From positions 1-43,187 of the forward strand of contig JAFDYG010000438.1 in NCBI GenBank assembly GCA_018267545.1: DNA of 43,187 nucleotides. Reading direction: 5' to 3'. A model generated the notes under the pieces. That model had not been told where the DNA came from, ran no database searches, and saw only the letters and a list, made by a program, of their open reading frames with translations. This document shows, one piece after another, positions 1-7,306 of the stretch (its first letter is position 1; the number at the start of each line of letters is the position of its first letter). The DNA is from Bacteroidota bacterium (GTDB lineage Bacteria > Bacteroidota > Bacteroidia > Chitinophagales > Chitinophagaceae). The translations under genes and the position numbers were made by a program.

Positions 1-432
1 ACTTACCTGCCTCAATATCTTCGCCGGATTACCCGCAATAACACTCCGTGCAGGAACCTTTTCTCCCGCCTTTATAAAGCTAAGCGCACCTACGATACAC
101 TCATCCCCGATCTCCACTCCATCCATGATGACGCTGTTCATCCCAATCAGACAGTTGCGGCCGATAGTAGCGCCATGCACGATCGAACCATGACCCATAT
201 GCGCGCCCTCCCGAAGCCTGACCGTCACGCCAGGAAACTGATGTATCGTACAATTCTCCTGCACATTACACCCATCTTCGATGATTATCTGCCCCCAATC
301 CCCCCGGATCGAAGCCCCTGGCCCAACATATACGTCTTTCCCAATGATGACATTCCCTGTTACAGCCGCTTGCGGATGCACAAATGCTGAAGGATCGACC
401 ACTGGCCTGTATCCTTTGAATTCGTAAAACAT
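1..432 (-). CDS. paaY: PaaY-like hexapeptide-repeat protein (partial)
   Basis: The reading frame runs from an ATG at 432 off the window edge, giving the first 144 residues; the C-terminus is missing. It shows the left-handed beta-helix pattern of gamma-carbonic-anhydrase-like proteins, with repeated hexapeptides such as VIIGKD, ATIGRN and VEIGDE. Histidines lie where the metal-binding family has them (the IHQF segment and HGSIVH). PaaY is known as a hexapeptide thioesterase that removes dead-end CoA thioesters during phenylacetate breakdown. Its place as last gene of a paa operon supports that role here. A generic gamma-carbonic-anhydrase-like protein is the alternative. The 58-base gap to paaG contains no obvious terminator or promoter. 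Confidence 0.82.
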   Translation of the reverse strand, partial: MFYEFKGYRPVVDPSAFVHPQAAVTGNVIIGKDVYVGPGASIRGDWGQIIIEDGCNVQENCTIHQFPGVTVRLREGAHMGHGSIVHGATIGRNCLIGMNSVIMDGVEIGDECIVGALSFIKAGEKVPARSVIAGNPAKILRQVS

Positions 433-490
433 AAAGAAATTAATTTAAAGGAACTTATTCCCTTTCTGAAACGCCCTATGCTAAGGGAAC

Positions 491-1273
491 CTATTCCCCC
501 TTGAATTTTGCTGGTCGTTTCTCGAGAAACGCCTGGACTCCCTCTGCAAAATCCTTTGTTTTCCCGGCCTTTTGCTGCAGATCGTCTTCCAGCAGCAACT
601 GCTCTTCAAGCGTATTGTGCGCAGAATAATTGAATGCGTGCTTGGTCAATGCAAGTCCCTTCGTCGCCATTCCCCCTAAAGTTACGACCATTTTCCTGGA
701 ATTCTCCACAAATCTCCCATCCTCCTCCACCCGATAAATCATCCCCATTCTCTCGGCCTCGGCCGCACTGACTTTATCGCCCAGCATCGCGATTCCTGCC
801 GCTTTCTGCCAGCCCACCAGCCTCGGCAGAATCCAGGTACCGCCGCTGTCCGGGATCAGCCCGATCTTCGAAAAGGCCTGTATAAAACTGGCGCTTTCCG
901 CTGCGACTACGATATCGCAGCAGAGCGCGATATTCGCCCCCGCTCCTGCCGCGACCCCATTTACCGCTGCCACCACCGGCTTGGGCAGGTTGCGGATGCG
1001 CGTAATAATGGGATTATACTGTTCGCTAAGAATCTTTTCCAAACCCGAACCCTTCGGGTCGATGGCTTCCGCCAGGTCCTGTCCGGCCGAGAAGGCCTTG
1101 CCCGCCCCCGTAATATAGACTGCCCTGATCTCATGCAGACTCGCACATTCGTCGAGCCTGTTTTGTAACAAGAGCGCCATCTCCCGGTTAAAGGAGTTCA
1201 GCTTGTCCGGCCGGTTCAACGTGATGTAGCCAACGTTGTTCTGGATTTCGAATAAGACAGAAGACATGGACAT
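491..1273 (-). CDS. paaG: 2-(1,2-epoxy-1,2-dihydrophenyl)acetyl-CoA isomerase (PaaG)
   Basis: A 260-residue crotonase-fold protein. PaaG converts ring-1,2-epoxyphenylacetyl-CoA into the oxepin-CoA before ring cleavage. The sequence has the crotonase oxyanion-hole regions (GAGKAFSAGQDL and GVAAGAGAN) and the PDSGGTW segment that distinguishes PaaG-type isomerases from ordinary enoyl-CoA hydratases. The frame stays open to 1351, but the ATG at 1273 gives the usual N-terminus (SSVLFEIQNNVGYITLNRPD) and starts just beyond the paaD stop at 1275, so I chose it; a second ATG at 1267 is equally possible. It is co-directional with and immediately downstream of paaD, so translation is probably coupled. 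Confidence 0.88.
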   Translation of the reverse strand: MSMSSVLFEIQNNVGYITLNRPDKLNSFNREMALLLQNRLDECASLHEIRAVYITGAGKAFSAGQDLAEAIDPKGSGLEKILSEQYNPIITRIRNLPKPVVAAVNGVAAGAGANIALCCDIVVAAESASFIQAFSKIGLIPDSGGTWILPRLVGWQKAAGIAMLGDKVSAAEAERMGMIYRVEEDGRFVENSRKMVVTLGGMATKGLALTKHAFNYSAHNTLEEQLLLEDDLQQKAGKTKDFAEGVQAFLEKRPAKFKGE

Positions 1274-1274
1274 A

Positions 1275-1763
1275 TTAATGACATTTAAAGTAATCGAAGG
1301 GTTCCCTGCAGTCCTCACAACGATATAACGACTTACACGCCGTACTCCCAAACTCGCTGATCAGGCTGGTATGATAGGAACCGCAGTGCGGACAAGCGAC
1401 CGCCTCTTCCCGGTGAAACAGCCCCGGCGTACACACCTGCTGCAAGGGTAGGGGAGGCGCAATCCCATATACTTTTAGCTTTTCTTTCCCCCTTTCGCTC
1501 ATCCATTCCGTCGTCCAGGCCGGCGAAAGAACCGTCGTCAGCTGGATGTCTTTATACCCGTTTTGCAGAAGCACCATCCGGATATTCATCCGTATCGCAT
1601 CCATCGCCGGACATCCGCTATAGGTTGGCGTTAGAATGACTTCTATTTCGTCTCCCCTGGTCCGCACATCCCGTATAACGCCCAGGTCAACCACCGATAA
1701 AACTGGAACTTCCGGATCATTGACCTGCTCCAACAAAGACCATATTTCTTTCGTGTTTACCAT
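1275..1763 (-). CDS. paaD: Phenylacetyl-CoA epoxidase assembly protein PaaD (MIP18/DUF59 family)
   Basis: A 162-residue protein with an N-terminal DUF59/MIP18 domain (VNDPEVPVLSVVDLGVI, then a SGCPAMD loop with the conserved Cys). The C-terminal zinc-ribbon-like cysteines are CPHC and CEDC, with a final Cys-His. PaaD is known as a non-catalytic factor needed for maturation or integrity of the PaaABCE multicomponent epoxidase, probably through metal or iron-sulfur handling. The start at 1763 overlaps the end of paaC by seven bases, typical of coupled translation in this operon. The two-part layout and position leave little doubt about identity. Confidence 0.9.
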   Translation of the reverse strand: MVNTKEIWSLLEQVNDPEVPVLSVVDLGVIRDVRTRGDEIEVILTPTYSGCPAMDAIRMNIRMVLLQNGYKDIQLTTVLSPAWTTEWMSERGKEKLKVYGIAPPLPLQQVCTPGLFHREEAVACPHCGSYHTSLISEFGSTACKSLYRCEDCREPFDYFKCH

Positions 1764-2494
1764 TCATTTCCCGGATACGCCCGTTGTAAAAATTGCATCT
1801 CCGCCAGCAGATAACCCAGCTCTTCCGTATGCCGACCTTCTTTCCCTCCCGTCTGTCCCCAGCCGGCGGCCGGCTTCTCCAACCGCGCCTGAAGCAGAAC
1901 TTCACTCACTCGTTCCTCCCAAAGCGGCTTGATGCTCGAAAGATCGACCGCCGCGGCTATCTTTTCATATGATGCCGGTATAAACAATTCCCCCGTAAAC
2001 TTCCAAAGCTGATCCATCGCTGCTCTCATCCGCCTGTTACTCTCCTCCGTTCCATCTCCCAACCGGATAGTCCACTCACTGCTCCAGCGCAGATGATAGG
2101 TGACTTCTTTCAACGACTTCTCGGCAATCGCCGCCAGCTCATTATCCGTACTGTGCTGCAGCCGTTCGTAAAAGAAAAACTGATAAGCGCTGAAGAAGAA
2201 CTGCCGCAGGATGGTCTTACCCCAGTCCCCGTTGGCTTGCTCCACGAGCAGACAGTTACGGTAGTCCCAGGCATCCCTGAGAAAGGCCAGGCTGTCCTCG
2301 GTGACCTCGGGCTTCCCCGTCTGCCGGGCGGCGTACTGGTATAGATACCTGGCCTGACCGATTAGATCGAGGGCTATGTTCGACAGCGCTATATCTTGTT
2401 CCAGGATGGGCCCATGACCGGTCCATTCGCTGTTGCGGTGACCGAGTATCAGGGCATTGTCGGCGAGATGCAGGGTATAATCGATAGAAGACAT
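1757..2494 (-). CDS. paaC: 1,2-phenylacetyl-CoA epoxidase subunit PaaC
   Basis: A 245-residue protein, the usual length for PaaC, the structural ferritin-like partner of the catalytic subunit PaaA. It begins with LADNALILGHRNSEW and continues with a helical ferritin-like region. PaaC lacks a working di-iron site but forms the stable PaaA-PaaC heterodimer. The gene starts two bases after the paaB stop and overlaps paaD, so paaB-C-D are tightly packed. Assignment rests on family resemblance, length and gene order (A-B-C-D), which matches known paa operons. Confidence 0.92.
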   Translation of the reverse strand: MSSIDYTLHLADNALILGHRNSEWTGHGPILEQDIALSNIALDLIGQARYLYQYAARQTGKPEVTEDSLAFLRDAWDYRNCLLVEQANGDWGKTILRQFFFSAYQFFFYERLQHSTDNELAAIAEKSLKEVTYHLRWSSEWTIRLGDGTEESNRRMRAAMDQLWKFTGELFIPASYEKIAAAVDLSSIKPLWEERVSEVLLQARLEKPAAGWGQTGGKEGRHTEELGYLLAEMQFLQRAYPGNEW

Positions 2495-2495
2495 C

Positions 2496-2780
2496 TTACA
2501 TATGCTTTAATTCGTCAGGAAGATCATAAAAGGTCGGATGACGATAGACCTTGTCATTGGCCGGATCATAGAACGCACCCGCGTCGTCCGGATTCGACGC
2601 ATGAACATATTTACTCTCTACCACCCAGATACTCACTCCTTCCATCCGGCGCGTATAGACATCCCGGGCATTCTCGATAGCCATCTCCGCATCTGCGGCG
2701 TGCAGACTGCCGACGTGCTTGTGGTCCAATCCCTGTTTGCTCCGGATAAAAATCTCCCAAAGCGGCCAATTATGCTGCAT
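2496..2780 (-). CDS. paaB: 1,2-phenylacetyl-CoA epoxidase subunit PaaB
   Basis: A small protein of 94 residues. PaaB is a known structural subunit that bridges PaaAC heterodimers in the epoxidase complex. The sequence [20 protein letters not shown] near the N-terminus is characteristic of the family. An in-frame ATG at 2807 would add nine residues (MQKRKTKKK), but these lie inside the paaA coding region and are not family-like, so the ATG at 2780 is preferred; it still overlaps paaA by 11 bases. The C-terminus with [16 protein letters not shown] is also typical. Confidence 0.92.
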   Translation of the reverse strand: MQHNWPLWEIFIRSKQGLDHKHVGSLHAADAEMAIENARDVYTRRMEGVSIWVVESKYVHASNPDDAGAFYDPANDKVYRHPTFYDLPDELKHM

Positions 2781-3702
2781 TTTTTTCTTTGTTTTTCTTT
2801 TCTGCATGCGCCATCGCGGCCTCCCTTACCCATGCACCTTCTTCATGCGCCTGAACCCGCGCCGCCAGCCGTTCTTTATTACAAGGACCATTTCCGCTGA
2901 TGACGTTCTTGAACTCTTCCCAGTCGATCGGACCAAAATCATAGTGCTGCTTCTCCTCGTTCCATTTCAGGTCGGGATCGGGCAAGGTCATTCCAAGGAG
3001 CTTCACCTGTTCTACACAGACGTCGATAAATTTCTGACGGAGCTCATCGTTTGAAAAACGCTTTATCTTCCATCGCATGCTCAATTCGGAATTGGGGGAA
3101 GCGTCGTCGTTCGGTCCAAACATCATCACCGAAGGCCACCACCAGCGATCGATAGCATCCTGACACATCCGCCGCTGCGCTTCGCTGCCCTTGCTCAGCA
3201 CCAGCAGGATCTCGAAACCCTGCCGCTGGTGAAAGCTTTCCTCCTTGCAAATCCGGACCATTGCCCGTGCATAAGGTCCAAAGGAGGCACGGCACAAAGG
3301 CACCTGGTTCATAATGGCAGCGCCATCCACCAGCCAGCCGATTGCGCCCATGTCGGCCCATGTTATCGTGGGATAGTTGAAGATCGACGAATATTTTGTC
3401 TTCCCGCTGTGCAGCTGACCAAGCATCTCGTCCCGGCTGATCCCCAATGTTTCCGCCGCGGAATAAAGATACAGGCCATGACCCGCCTCGTCCTGCACCT
3501 TGGCGATCAGCGTCGCCTTACGTTTCAACGAAGGCGCCCGCGTGATCCAATTGGCTTCCGGCAGCATACCCACGATTTCACTATGCGCGTGCTGGGAGAT
3601 CTGCCGGATCAAGGTCTTGCGATAAGCATCAGGCATCCAGTCCTTTGGTTCGATACGGATGTCCTGATCGACCTTATCCTGGAATGTTTTTTCAAAAGAC
3701 AT
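2770..3702 (-). CDS. paaA: 1,2-phenylacetyl-CoA epoxidase catalytic subunit PaaA
   Basis: A 310-residue ferritin-like di-iron monooxygenase. It adds one oxygen atom to the aromatic ring of phenylacetyl-CoA to make the 1,2-epoxide, the first committed step of aerobic phenylacetate breakdown. Two di-iron carboxylate/histidine motifs are visible: [14 protein letters not shown] (about residues 83-96) and [12 protein letters not shown] (about residues 154-165). The lysine-rich C-terminus is typical. It is the first gene of the paaA-B-C-D-G-Y unit; a promoter and inverted repeat lie in the 72-base gap upstream. Electrons come from PaaE, encoded just upstream from a different promoter. Confidence 0.95.
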   Translation of the reverse strand: MSFEKTFQDKVDQDIRIEPKDWMPDAYRKTLIRQISQHAHSEIVGMLPEANWITRAPSLKRKATLIAKVQDEAGHGLYLYSAAETLGISRDEMLGQLHSGKTKYSSIFNYPTITWADMGAIGWLVDGAAIMNQVPLCRASFGPYARAMVRICKEESFHQRQGFEILLVLSKGSEAQRRMCQDAIDRWWWPSVMMFGPNDDASPNSELSMRWKIKRFSNDELRQKFIDVCVEQVKLLGMTLPDPDLKWNEEKQHYDFGPIDWEEFKNVISGNGPCNKERLAARVQAHEEGAWVREAAMAHAEKKNKEKNAA

Positions 3703-3722
3703 ACAGCTATATTTTGCGTAGG

Positions 3723-3753
3723 TAAAGGTACTTCATTTATGAAGAGCTAACAA
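3723..3753 (-). promoter_or_regulatory. Predicted promoter of paaA operon
   Basis: On the minus strand a -7 box TACCTTTA (3730-3723, one mismatch to TAnnTTTG) lies 20 bases from a -33 TTG (3753-3751). The expected start is about 17 bases before paaA. The -33 TTG lies inside the inverted repeat at 3747-3760, so a bound repressor would cover it. Confidence 0.55.
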
Positions 3754-3760
3754 CTGTTAG
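3747..3760. promoter_or_regulatory. Predicted TetR-type operator upstream of paaA
   Basis: Inverted repeat CTAAC-AACT-GTTAG. The same CTAAC-N4-GTTAG core recurs at the regulator's own promoter (5498-5513). It overlaps the -33 element of the paaA promoter. Two copies at the two promoters of one pathway make binding by the neighbouring TetR-family protein the simplest reading. Confidence 0.6.
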
Positions 3761-3774
3761 TTTTCCGTCGTAAG

Positions 3775-4881
3775 CTATTTAGAATCAAAGTCAACGACGA
3801 TCTTTTCGCTCCGTGGGTGCGCCTGGCAGGTGAGGATGAATCCCGCCTCGATCTCGTCCGCTTCCAGGGCGTAATTGACGTCCATTTCTACCTTCCCTTC
3901 AATCAGCTTCGCCCTGCAGGTACAGCAAACACCCCCCTTGCAGGCGAAGGGAAGGTCGGCTCCTTCCATCAACGCAGCATCGAGTATCGATTCCCCTTCA
4001 AAGGGCAGGTTGAATTCATGACTGACTCCATCGAGACGGACCGTCACCCGGCTCGTCGCATCTCCCAGGCCCTCGGTCCCTTCTCTCCGGCCCCGCGCAC
4101 CGCCAAGACCCGGCATCGCCCCCTGGCTCGGCGTACCCTGCGTCTGAAACAATTCGAAGTGTATTTTCTTCCGTTCCATCCCTTGCTGCTCCAGCCAGTC
4201 CTTGACCGCAAAGATCATCTCTCCCGGTCCGCAAAGAAACACCTCGTCCATCGACGCGACGTCGATGAGCCTTTCACAGAGCTCGCCGCACTTCCCGGCA
4301 TCGATACGACCCTGGTTCAGCGGAATATCCATTTGTTCCCGGCTCAGGATATGATGCAGGGAAAACCGGTTGATATAGCGGTTCTTCAATGCCTCCAGCT
4401 CCTCCCGGAAGAGGATCGCAAGACGGTTTCGGTTGCCGTAAACCAGGGTGAAATGACTATTCGGCTCCACCGCCAGCGTGGTCTTGATCAGAGAGATCAC
4501 CGGCGTGATACCGCTTCCCGCCGCAAACGCCAGATAGCGTTTCCGCGCCTCCGGCCTCAGCTCCGTATAGAACTTCCCCGTAGGCGGCAGCACGTCTATC
4601 TTCTGCCCCTTCTGCAGCTGCTCGTTGGCATAGGTCGAAAAGACGCCGTGCGGCACCTTCTTGATGGCGATACGAAGCTCGTTATCGAGAGGGCTGCTGC
4701 AGATCGAATAGGACCGACGCACTTCTGCCCCCCCGATCTGTAAACGGAGGGTCACATTTTGACCCTGCTGAAAACGGAACTCTTCCTTTAACTCCGGAGG
4801 GATGGCAAAAGCGATGGAAACACAGTCTGCGGTTTCTTTCCGGATATCGTCGATTGCTAATGTTCTGAAATGGCTAGCCAC
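3775..4881 (-). CDS. paaE: 1,2-phenylacetyl-CoA epoxidase reductase subunit PaaE
   Basis: A 368-residue ferredoxin-NADP-reductase-type protein that passes electrons from NADPH to PaaA. Domains in order: flavin-binding barrel (about 1-105, with RRSYSICSSP), a nucleotide-binding domain (about 110-235, with GSGITPVISL and CGPGEM), then a C-terminal plant-type [2Fe-2S] domain (about 275-368). The cluster cysteines are seen in CKGGVCCTC with the last in LTCQAHP. A Gly/Arg-rich linker (about 245-275) joins the last two domains and is longer than in many homologues. The start at 4881 lies directly after the TetR stop at 4883, so paaE is co-transcribed with the regulator and not with paaA, unlike the common paaABCDE order. 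Confidence 0.93.
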   Translation of the reverse strand: MASHFRTLAIDDIRKETADCVSIAFAIPPELKEEFRFQQGQNVTLRLQIGGAEVRRSYSICSSPLDNELRIAIKKVPHGVFSTYANEQLQKGQKIDVLPPTGKFYTELRPEARKRYLAFAAGSGITPVISLIKTTLAVEPNSHFTLVYGNRNRLAILFREELEALKNRYINRFSLHHILSREQMDIPLNQGRIDAGKCGELCERLIDVASMDEVFLCGPGEMIFAVKDWLEQQGMERKKIHFELFQTQGTPSQGAMPGLGGARGRREGTEGLGDATSRVTVRLDGVSHEFNLPFEGESILDAALMEGADLPFACKGGVCCTCRAKLIEGKVEMDVNYALEADEIEAGFILTCQAHPRSEKIVVDFDSK

Positions 4882-4882
4882 G

Positions 4883-5473
4883 TTATTTCTTTAGTCCTTC
4901 GATTAGATATTTTACCATGTTCGACTCGAGCGCTTCGGCGCTTGTGGTCTTTCTGCTCCGCTGCCAGGAGTCGATGCCGCTGATGGCCGACAGGATCACC
5001 AGCACGGCCGTATAGGGATCGATGACCTTGATCTCGCCCTTGTTGATCCCATCTTCGATGATATCGCCCAGCCGTTTACGATAGCTCCGGCGCTGATTGA
5101 GGAAGTTGGATAGATACGGTTCGGGCAGGTGCCGCCACTCGTGGTCGGCTATATAGACGAACTCGTACTGCTCCAGCATCATCCGGATATGCAAGCGGAT
5201 AATGGCCTCCATCTTCTTCAGGGTAGGCTGCGAGCTGTTCTCCACCGCTTCAAGATTGGTCATGAATTCATTGGCCACCTTGAAACAAATGGTCTGTAAA
5301 ATCTCCGACTTCGACTGGATATGATTGTACAGACTAGCCGCTTCCACCCCCACGTGCTCCGCCAGATCGCGCATGGAAGCGGCCCCGAACCCCTTTTCCC
5401 GGAACAAACGGGAGGCTTTTTCGATGATCACCTCTTTCTTGGTGCTATTCCTCTTACTTTGGATTTTCGCCAT
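4883..5473 (-). CDS. TetR/AcrR-family regulator, probably of the paa genes
   Basis: A 196-residue protein with an N-terminal TetR helix-turn-helix (about residues 18-60; GFGAASMRDLAEHVGVEAASLYNHI) and an all-helical ligand domain. In several bacteria TetR-type PaaR proteins repress paa genes and release DNA when phenylacetyl-CoA is present; that role is inferred here from position. The gene is first in a unit with paaE. An inverted repeat with the same core lies in its own promoter and in the paaA promoter, which fits autoregulation plus control of the paaA operon. The ligand is not shown by the sequence. Confidence 0.85.
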   Translation of the reverse strand: MAKIQSKRNSTKKEVIIEKASRLFREKGFGAASMRDLAEHVGVEAASLYNHIQSKSEILQTICFKVANEFMTNLEAVENSSQPTLKKMEAIIRLHIRMMLEQYEFVYIADHEWRHLPEPYLSNFLNQRRSYRKRLGDIIEDGINKGEIKVIDPYTAVLVILSAISGIDSWQRSRKTTSAEALESNMVKYLIEGLKK

Positions 5474-5481
5474 GGTAAGGA

Positions 5482-5489
5482 CAAAGATA
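5482..5489 (-). promoter_or_regulatory. Predicted -7 box of the tetR-paaE unit
   Basis: Exact TAnnTTTG match (TATCTTTG on the minus strand), only eight bases from the ATG at 5473, so the mRNA leader would be about five bases. No clear TTG -33 box is seen; the 20-base palindrome occupies that space. Confidence 0.5.
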
Positions 5490-5495
5490 ATAAAA

Positions 5496-5515
5496 ACACT
5501 AACGAGTGTTAGTGT
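5496..5515. promoter_or_regulatory. Predicted TetR-type operator at tetR-pfkB divergent region
   Basis: A perfect 20-base inverted repeat, ACACTAAC-GAGT-GTTAGTGT, with eight-base arms. It sits immediately upstream of the predicted tetR -7 box, where bound protein would block RNA polymerase. It shares the core CTAAC-N4-GTTAG with the site at 3747-3760. It also lies upstream of the divergent kinase gene, so an effect on that gene is possible. Confidence 0.65.
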
Positions 5516-5560
5516 GAAATATAGAGGGAATTGTGTAGGTTGCAGCCCAAATAATAGAGA

Positions 5561-6484
5561 ATGTCATTAATTGTAGTAGGATCCATGGCCTATGACGCCA
5601 TAGAAACGCCCTTCGGAAAGACGGATTGGATTGTAGGCGGCGCCGCCACCTATGCAGCTTATGCAGCCAGTAACTTTATAAAGCCCATCAACCAGGTCTC
5701 GATCGTGGGCAACGACTTCGAACAGAAAGAAATGGACCTGTTGAAGGCCCGCGGCGTAAACCTGGAAGGCGTCGAAGTGGTAAAGGACAAGAAATCCTTC
5801 TTTTGGAGCGGTAAGTATCACATGGACATGAATACCCGCGATACCCTCGTCACCGACTTGAACGTACTGCTGGATTTCAACCCCGTTATCCCCGAAAGCT
5901 ACCAGGGCAGCGAGTTCCTGATGCTTGGCAACGTCAATCCCAGCCTTCAGATCAGCGTAGTTCAGCAGCTCAAGCAGCGCCCGAAGCTGATCGCCATGGA
6001 TACCATGAACTTTTGGATGGACAGCGCCCTGGACGATCTGAAAAAACTCCTTACCATGGTGGACCTGCTGATGGTTAACGACAGCGAAGCCCGCCAGCTG
6101 AGCGGAGAATATTCCCTGGTCAAGGCCGCCCGCGCGATCATGAAGATGGGCCCCAAATACCTGATCATTAAGAAAGGTGAACACGGCGCCCTGCTCTTCC
6201 ACGGCGACAAGGTCTTCGTAGCACCCGCCCTTCCCCTCGAAGAAGTATTCGACCCCACCGGCGCCGGCGATACTTTTGCCGGAGGCTTTATGGGCTATAT
6301 CGCCAGCACTCGCGACGTCTCCTTCGAAAACATGAAGACCGCCATCATCGTCGGTTCGGCAATGGCCTCTTTCTGCGTAGAAAAGTTCGGCCCCAACAGA
6401 CTGAAGGAAATCACCCGCGCCGATATCGACAACCGTATCCGGCAGTTCGTCGACCTGGTGAATTTCGACATCCAGCTCGTTTAA
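5561..6484 (+). CDS. PfkB-family carbohydrate/nucleoside kinase
   Basis: A 307-residue ribokinase-fold protein that phosphorylates a sugar or nucleoside with ATP. The C-terminal PfkB signature DPTGAGDTFAGGF is intact, with the catalytic base at Asp237, and an NDSEARQL segment precedes the nucleotide-binding half. The N-terminal signature region is less typical (GGAATYAAYAASNF). The substrate cannot be told from sequence; adenosine-kinase-like and ribokinase-like proteins both fit. It is divergent from the tetR-paaE unit and ends in a bidirectional terminator, so it is probably a single-gene transcript. No Shine-Dalgarno is seen, only an A-rich stretch before the ATG. Confidence 0.88.
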   Translation: MSLIVVGSMAYDAIETPFGKTDWIVGGAATYAAYAASNFIKPINQVSIVGNDFEQKEMDLLKARGVNLEGVEVVKDKKSFFWSGKYHMDMNTRDTLVTDLNVLLDFNPVIPESYQGSEFLMLGNVNPSLQISVVQQLKQRPKLIAMDTMNFWMDSALDDLKKLLTMVDLLMVNDSEARQLSGEYSLVKAARAIMKMGPKYLIIKKGEHGALLFHGDKVFVAPALPLEEVFDPTGAGDTFAGGFMGYIASTRDVSFENMKTAIIVGSAMASFCVEKFGPNRLKEITRADIDNRIRQFVDLVNFDIQLV

Positions 6485-6500
6485 AAAAACTCTTCCATAA

Positions 6501-6531
6501 AAAAAGCCTCGCGATTAGCGAGGCTTTTTTA
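6501..6531. terminator. Bidirectional intrinsic terminator
   Basis: Stem GCCTCGC (6506-6512) with GCGAGGC (6518-6524), loop GATTA, flanked by A5 on the left and T6 on the right. It lies between convergent genes and can serve both. Confidence 0.92.
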
Positions 6532-6533
6532 GT

Positions 6534-7067
6534 TTATTTTAGCTCGACAGGGATGCTTACCCGCGTCTGTTCATGGAACAGGTTCAGCATCTTCGGCTTT
6601 GTTCCAGGAGGTATTTTATAGGTTATACCCTTCAGCTCCTTGGTAGACTCGGCATCGACACCTTCCGCAGCCCCATTGTCTTGTGTAATATTGTTGTTAT
6701 TGTCCAGGGTCATCCTGAAGTTATCGGTCCGGAAGAAGATACTGTTTCCTCCCACCTGGTTCTTATTGGTAACATCCAGGTCAAAGGTGAGCTCGATCCC
6801 TTCGTCTTTGCCGTCAGGATTTACCAGGGCTACGGCTTTTGCATTTTTGATCTTGACAAAAACTTCTTTGTTCTTACCCATCAGGAGAGTATCCGGAGTG
6901 AAGGATACGGCATAGGTCTTGGGTTCGGTAGCGCTTGAAGGAGTTGTAGCCGGTTGCGTGGTGGTGGTTGTGGCAGAGTCTGTTCCCGTTTCTTTGGGTT
7001 TGCTTTTGCAGGAATAAATGAAAACGAACGAAGCTAAGGCAGCGATAGGGATAAGTCTCCTTTTCAT
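6534..7067 (-). CDS. Predicted lipoprotein of unknown function
   Basis: A 177-residue protein with a lipoprotein signal peptide: MKRR, a hydrophobic stretch, then a lipobox ending in FIYSC (Cys20). A Thr/Ser/Pro-rich linker (about residues 28-48) follows, as in many Bacteroidota surface or periplasmic lipoproteins. The rest (about 50-177) looks like a beta-rich domain with KTYAVSFTPDTLLMGKNKEVFV and a Gly-poor C-terminal part; I do not recognise the family. It is transcribed toward pfkB and shares its terminator. No partner gene is adjacent, so no function can be suggested. Confidence 0.8.
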   Translation of the reverse strand: MKRRLIPIAALASFVFIYSCKSKPKETGTDSATTTTTQPATTPSSATEPKTYAVSFTPDTLLMGKNKEVFVKIKNAKAVALVNPDGKDEGIELTFDLDVTNKNQVGGNSIFFRTDNFRMTLDNNNNITQDNGAAEGVDAESTKELKGITYKIPPGTKPKMLNLFHEQTRVSIPVELK

Positions 7068-7144
7068 TAAATGTGTTTTAGGTTGTTAGAAAGCTCAAAA
7101 CATAACAAAAACCGTGCTTGGACCGCAGCCAAACAAGAAAAAAT

Positions 7145-7175
7145 TTGGATATAAAAAGGTTCGTTATTACTTTTG
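7145..7175 (+). promoter_or_regulatory. Predicted promoter of the asd leader
   Basis: TTG (7145-7147), a 20-base spacer, then TACTTTTG (7168-7175), an exact TAnnTTTG match. It predicts a start near 7179, a few bases before the leader peptide. No other exact promoter is seen between here and asd, so asd transcription probably starts here. Confidence 0.6.
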
Positions 7176-7183
7176 GCCCCGTT

Positions 7184-7249
7184 ATGACAATCAGCATGAA
7201 ACATACGAAGCAAATTAAGAAGCAGGTCCTGCAGCGGGATACGCTTTGA
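7184..7249 (+). CDS. Candidate asd leader peptide (21 residues)
   Basis: A short frame starts at ATG 7184 (MTIS) or the in-frame ATG at 7196 (MKHTKQIKKQVLQRDTL) and ends with TGA at 7247-7249. In the longer version eleven of 21 residues are Lys (4), Thr (3), Met (2) or Ile (2), all products of the aspartate pathway in which asd acts, and there is a tandem Lys-Lys. It starts a few bases after a predicted transcription start and is followed 25 bases later by an intrinsic terminator. This is the layout of amino-acid attenuators such as thrL. Whether it is translated is inference. Confidence 0.5.
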   Translation: MTISMKHTKQIKKQVLQRDTL

Positions 7250-7273
7250 TTGTTTTGTATGACAAGATAATAA

Positions 7274-7306
7274 AGGCCCTCCCGCAACTCGGGAGGGTTT
7301 TTTTTT
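7274..7306 (+). terminator. Intrinsic terminator in the asd leader (candidate attenuator)
   Basis: Stem CCCTCCCG (7277-7284) with CGGGAGGG (7290-7297), loop CAACT, then nine T. A competing six-base pairing is possible: GCGGGA (7234-7239, inside the leader ORF) with TCCCGC (7280-7285), which would break the terminator stem. Confidence 0.85.

Noticed and set aside
4016-4743. Long frames opposite paaE (for example 308 residues at 3817-4743)
   Set aside because: Shadows of the well-supported paaE gene caused by its high-GC codon use; no family resemblance.
7078-7287. 69-residue frame on the minus strand
   Set aside because: It lies antisense to the asd leader promoter, leader peptide and terminator, and its Cys/Phe/Leu-rich sequence resembles no family.
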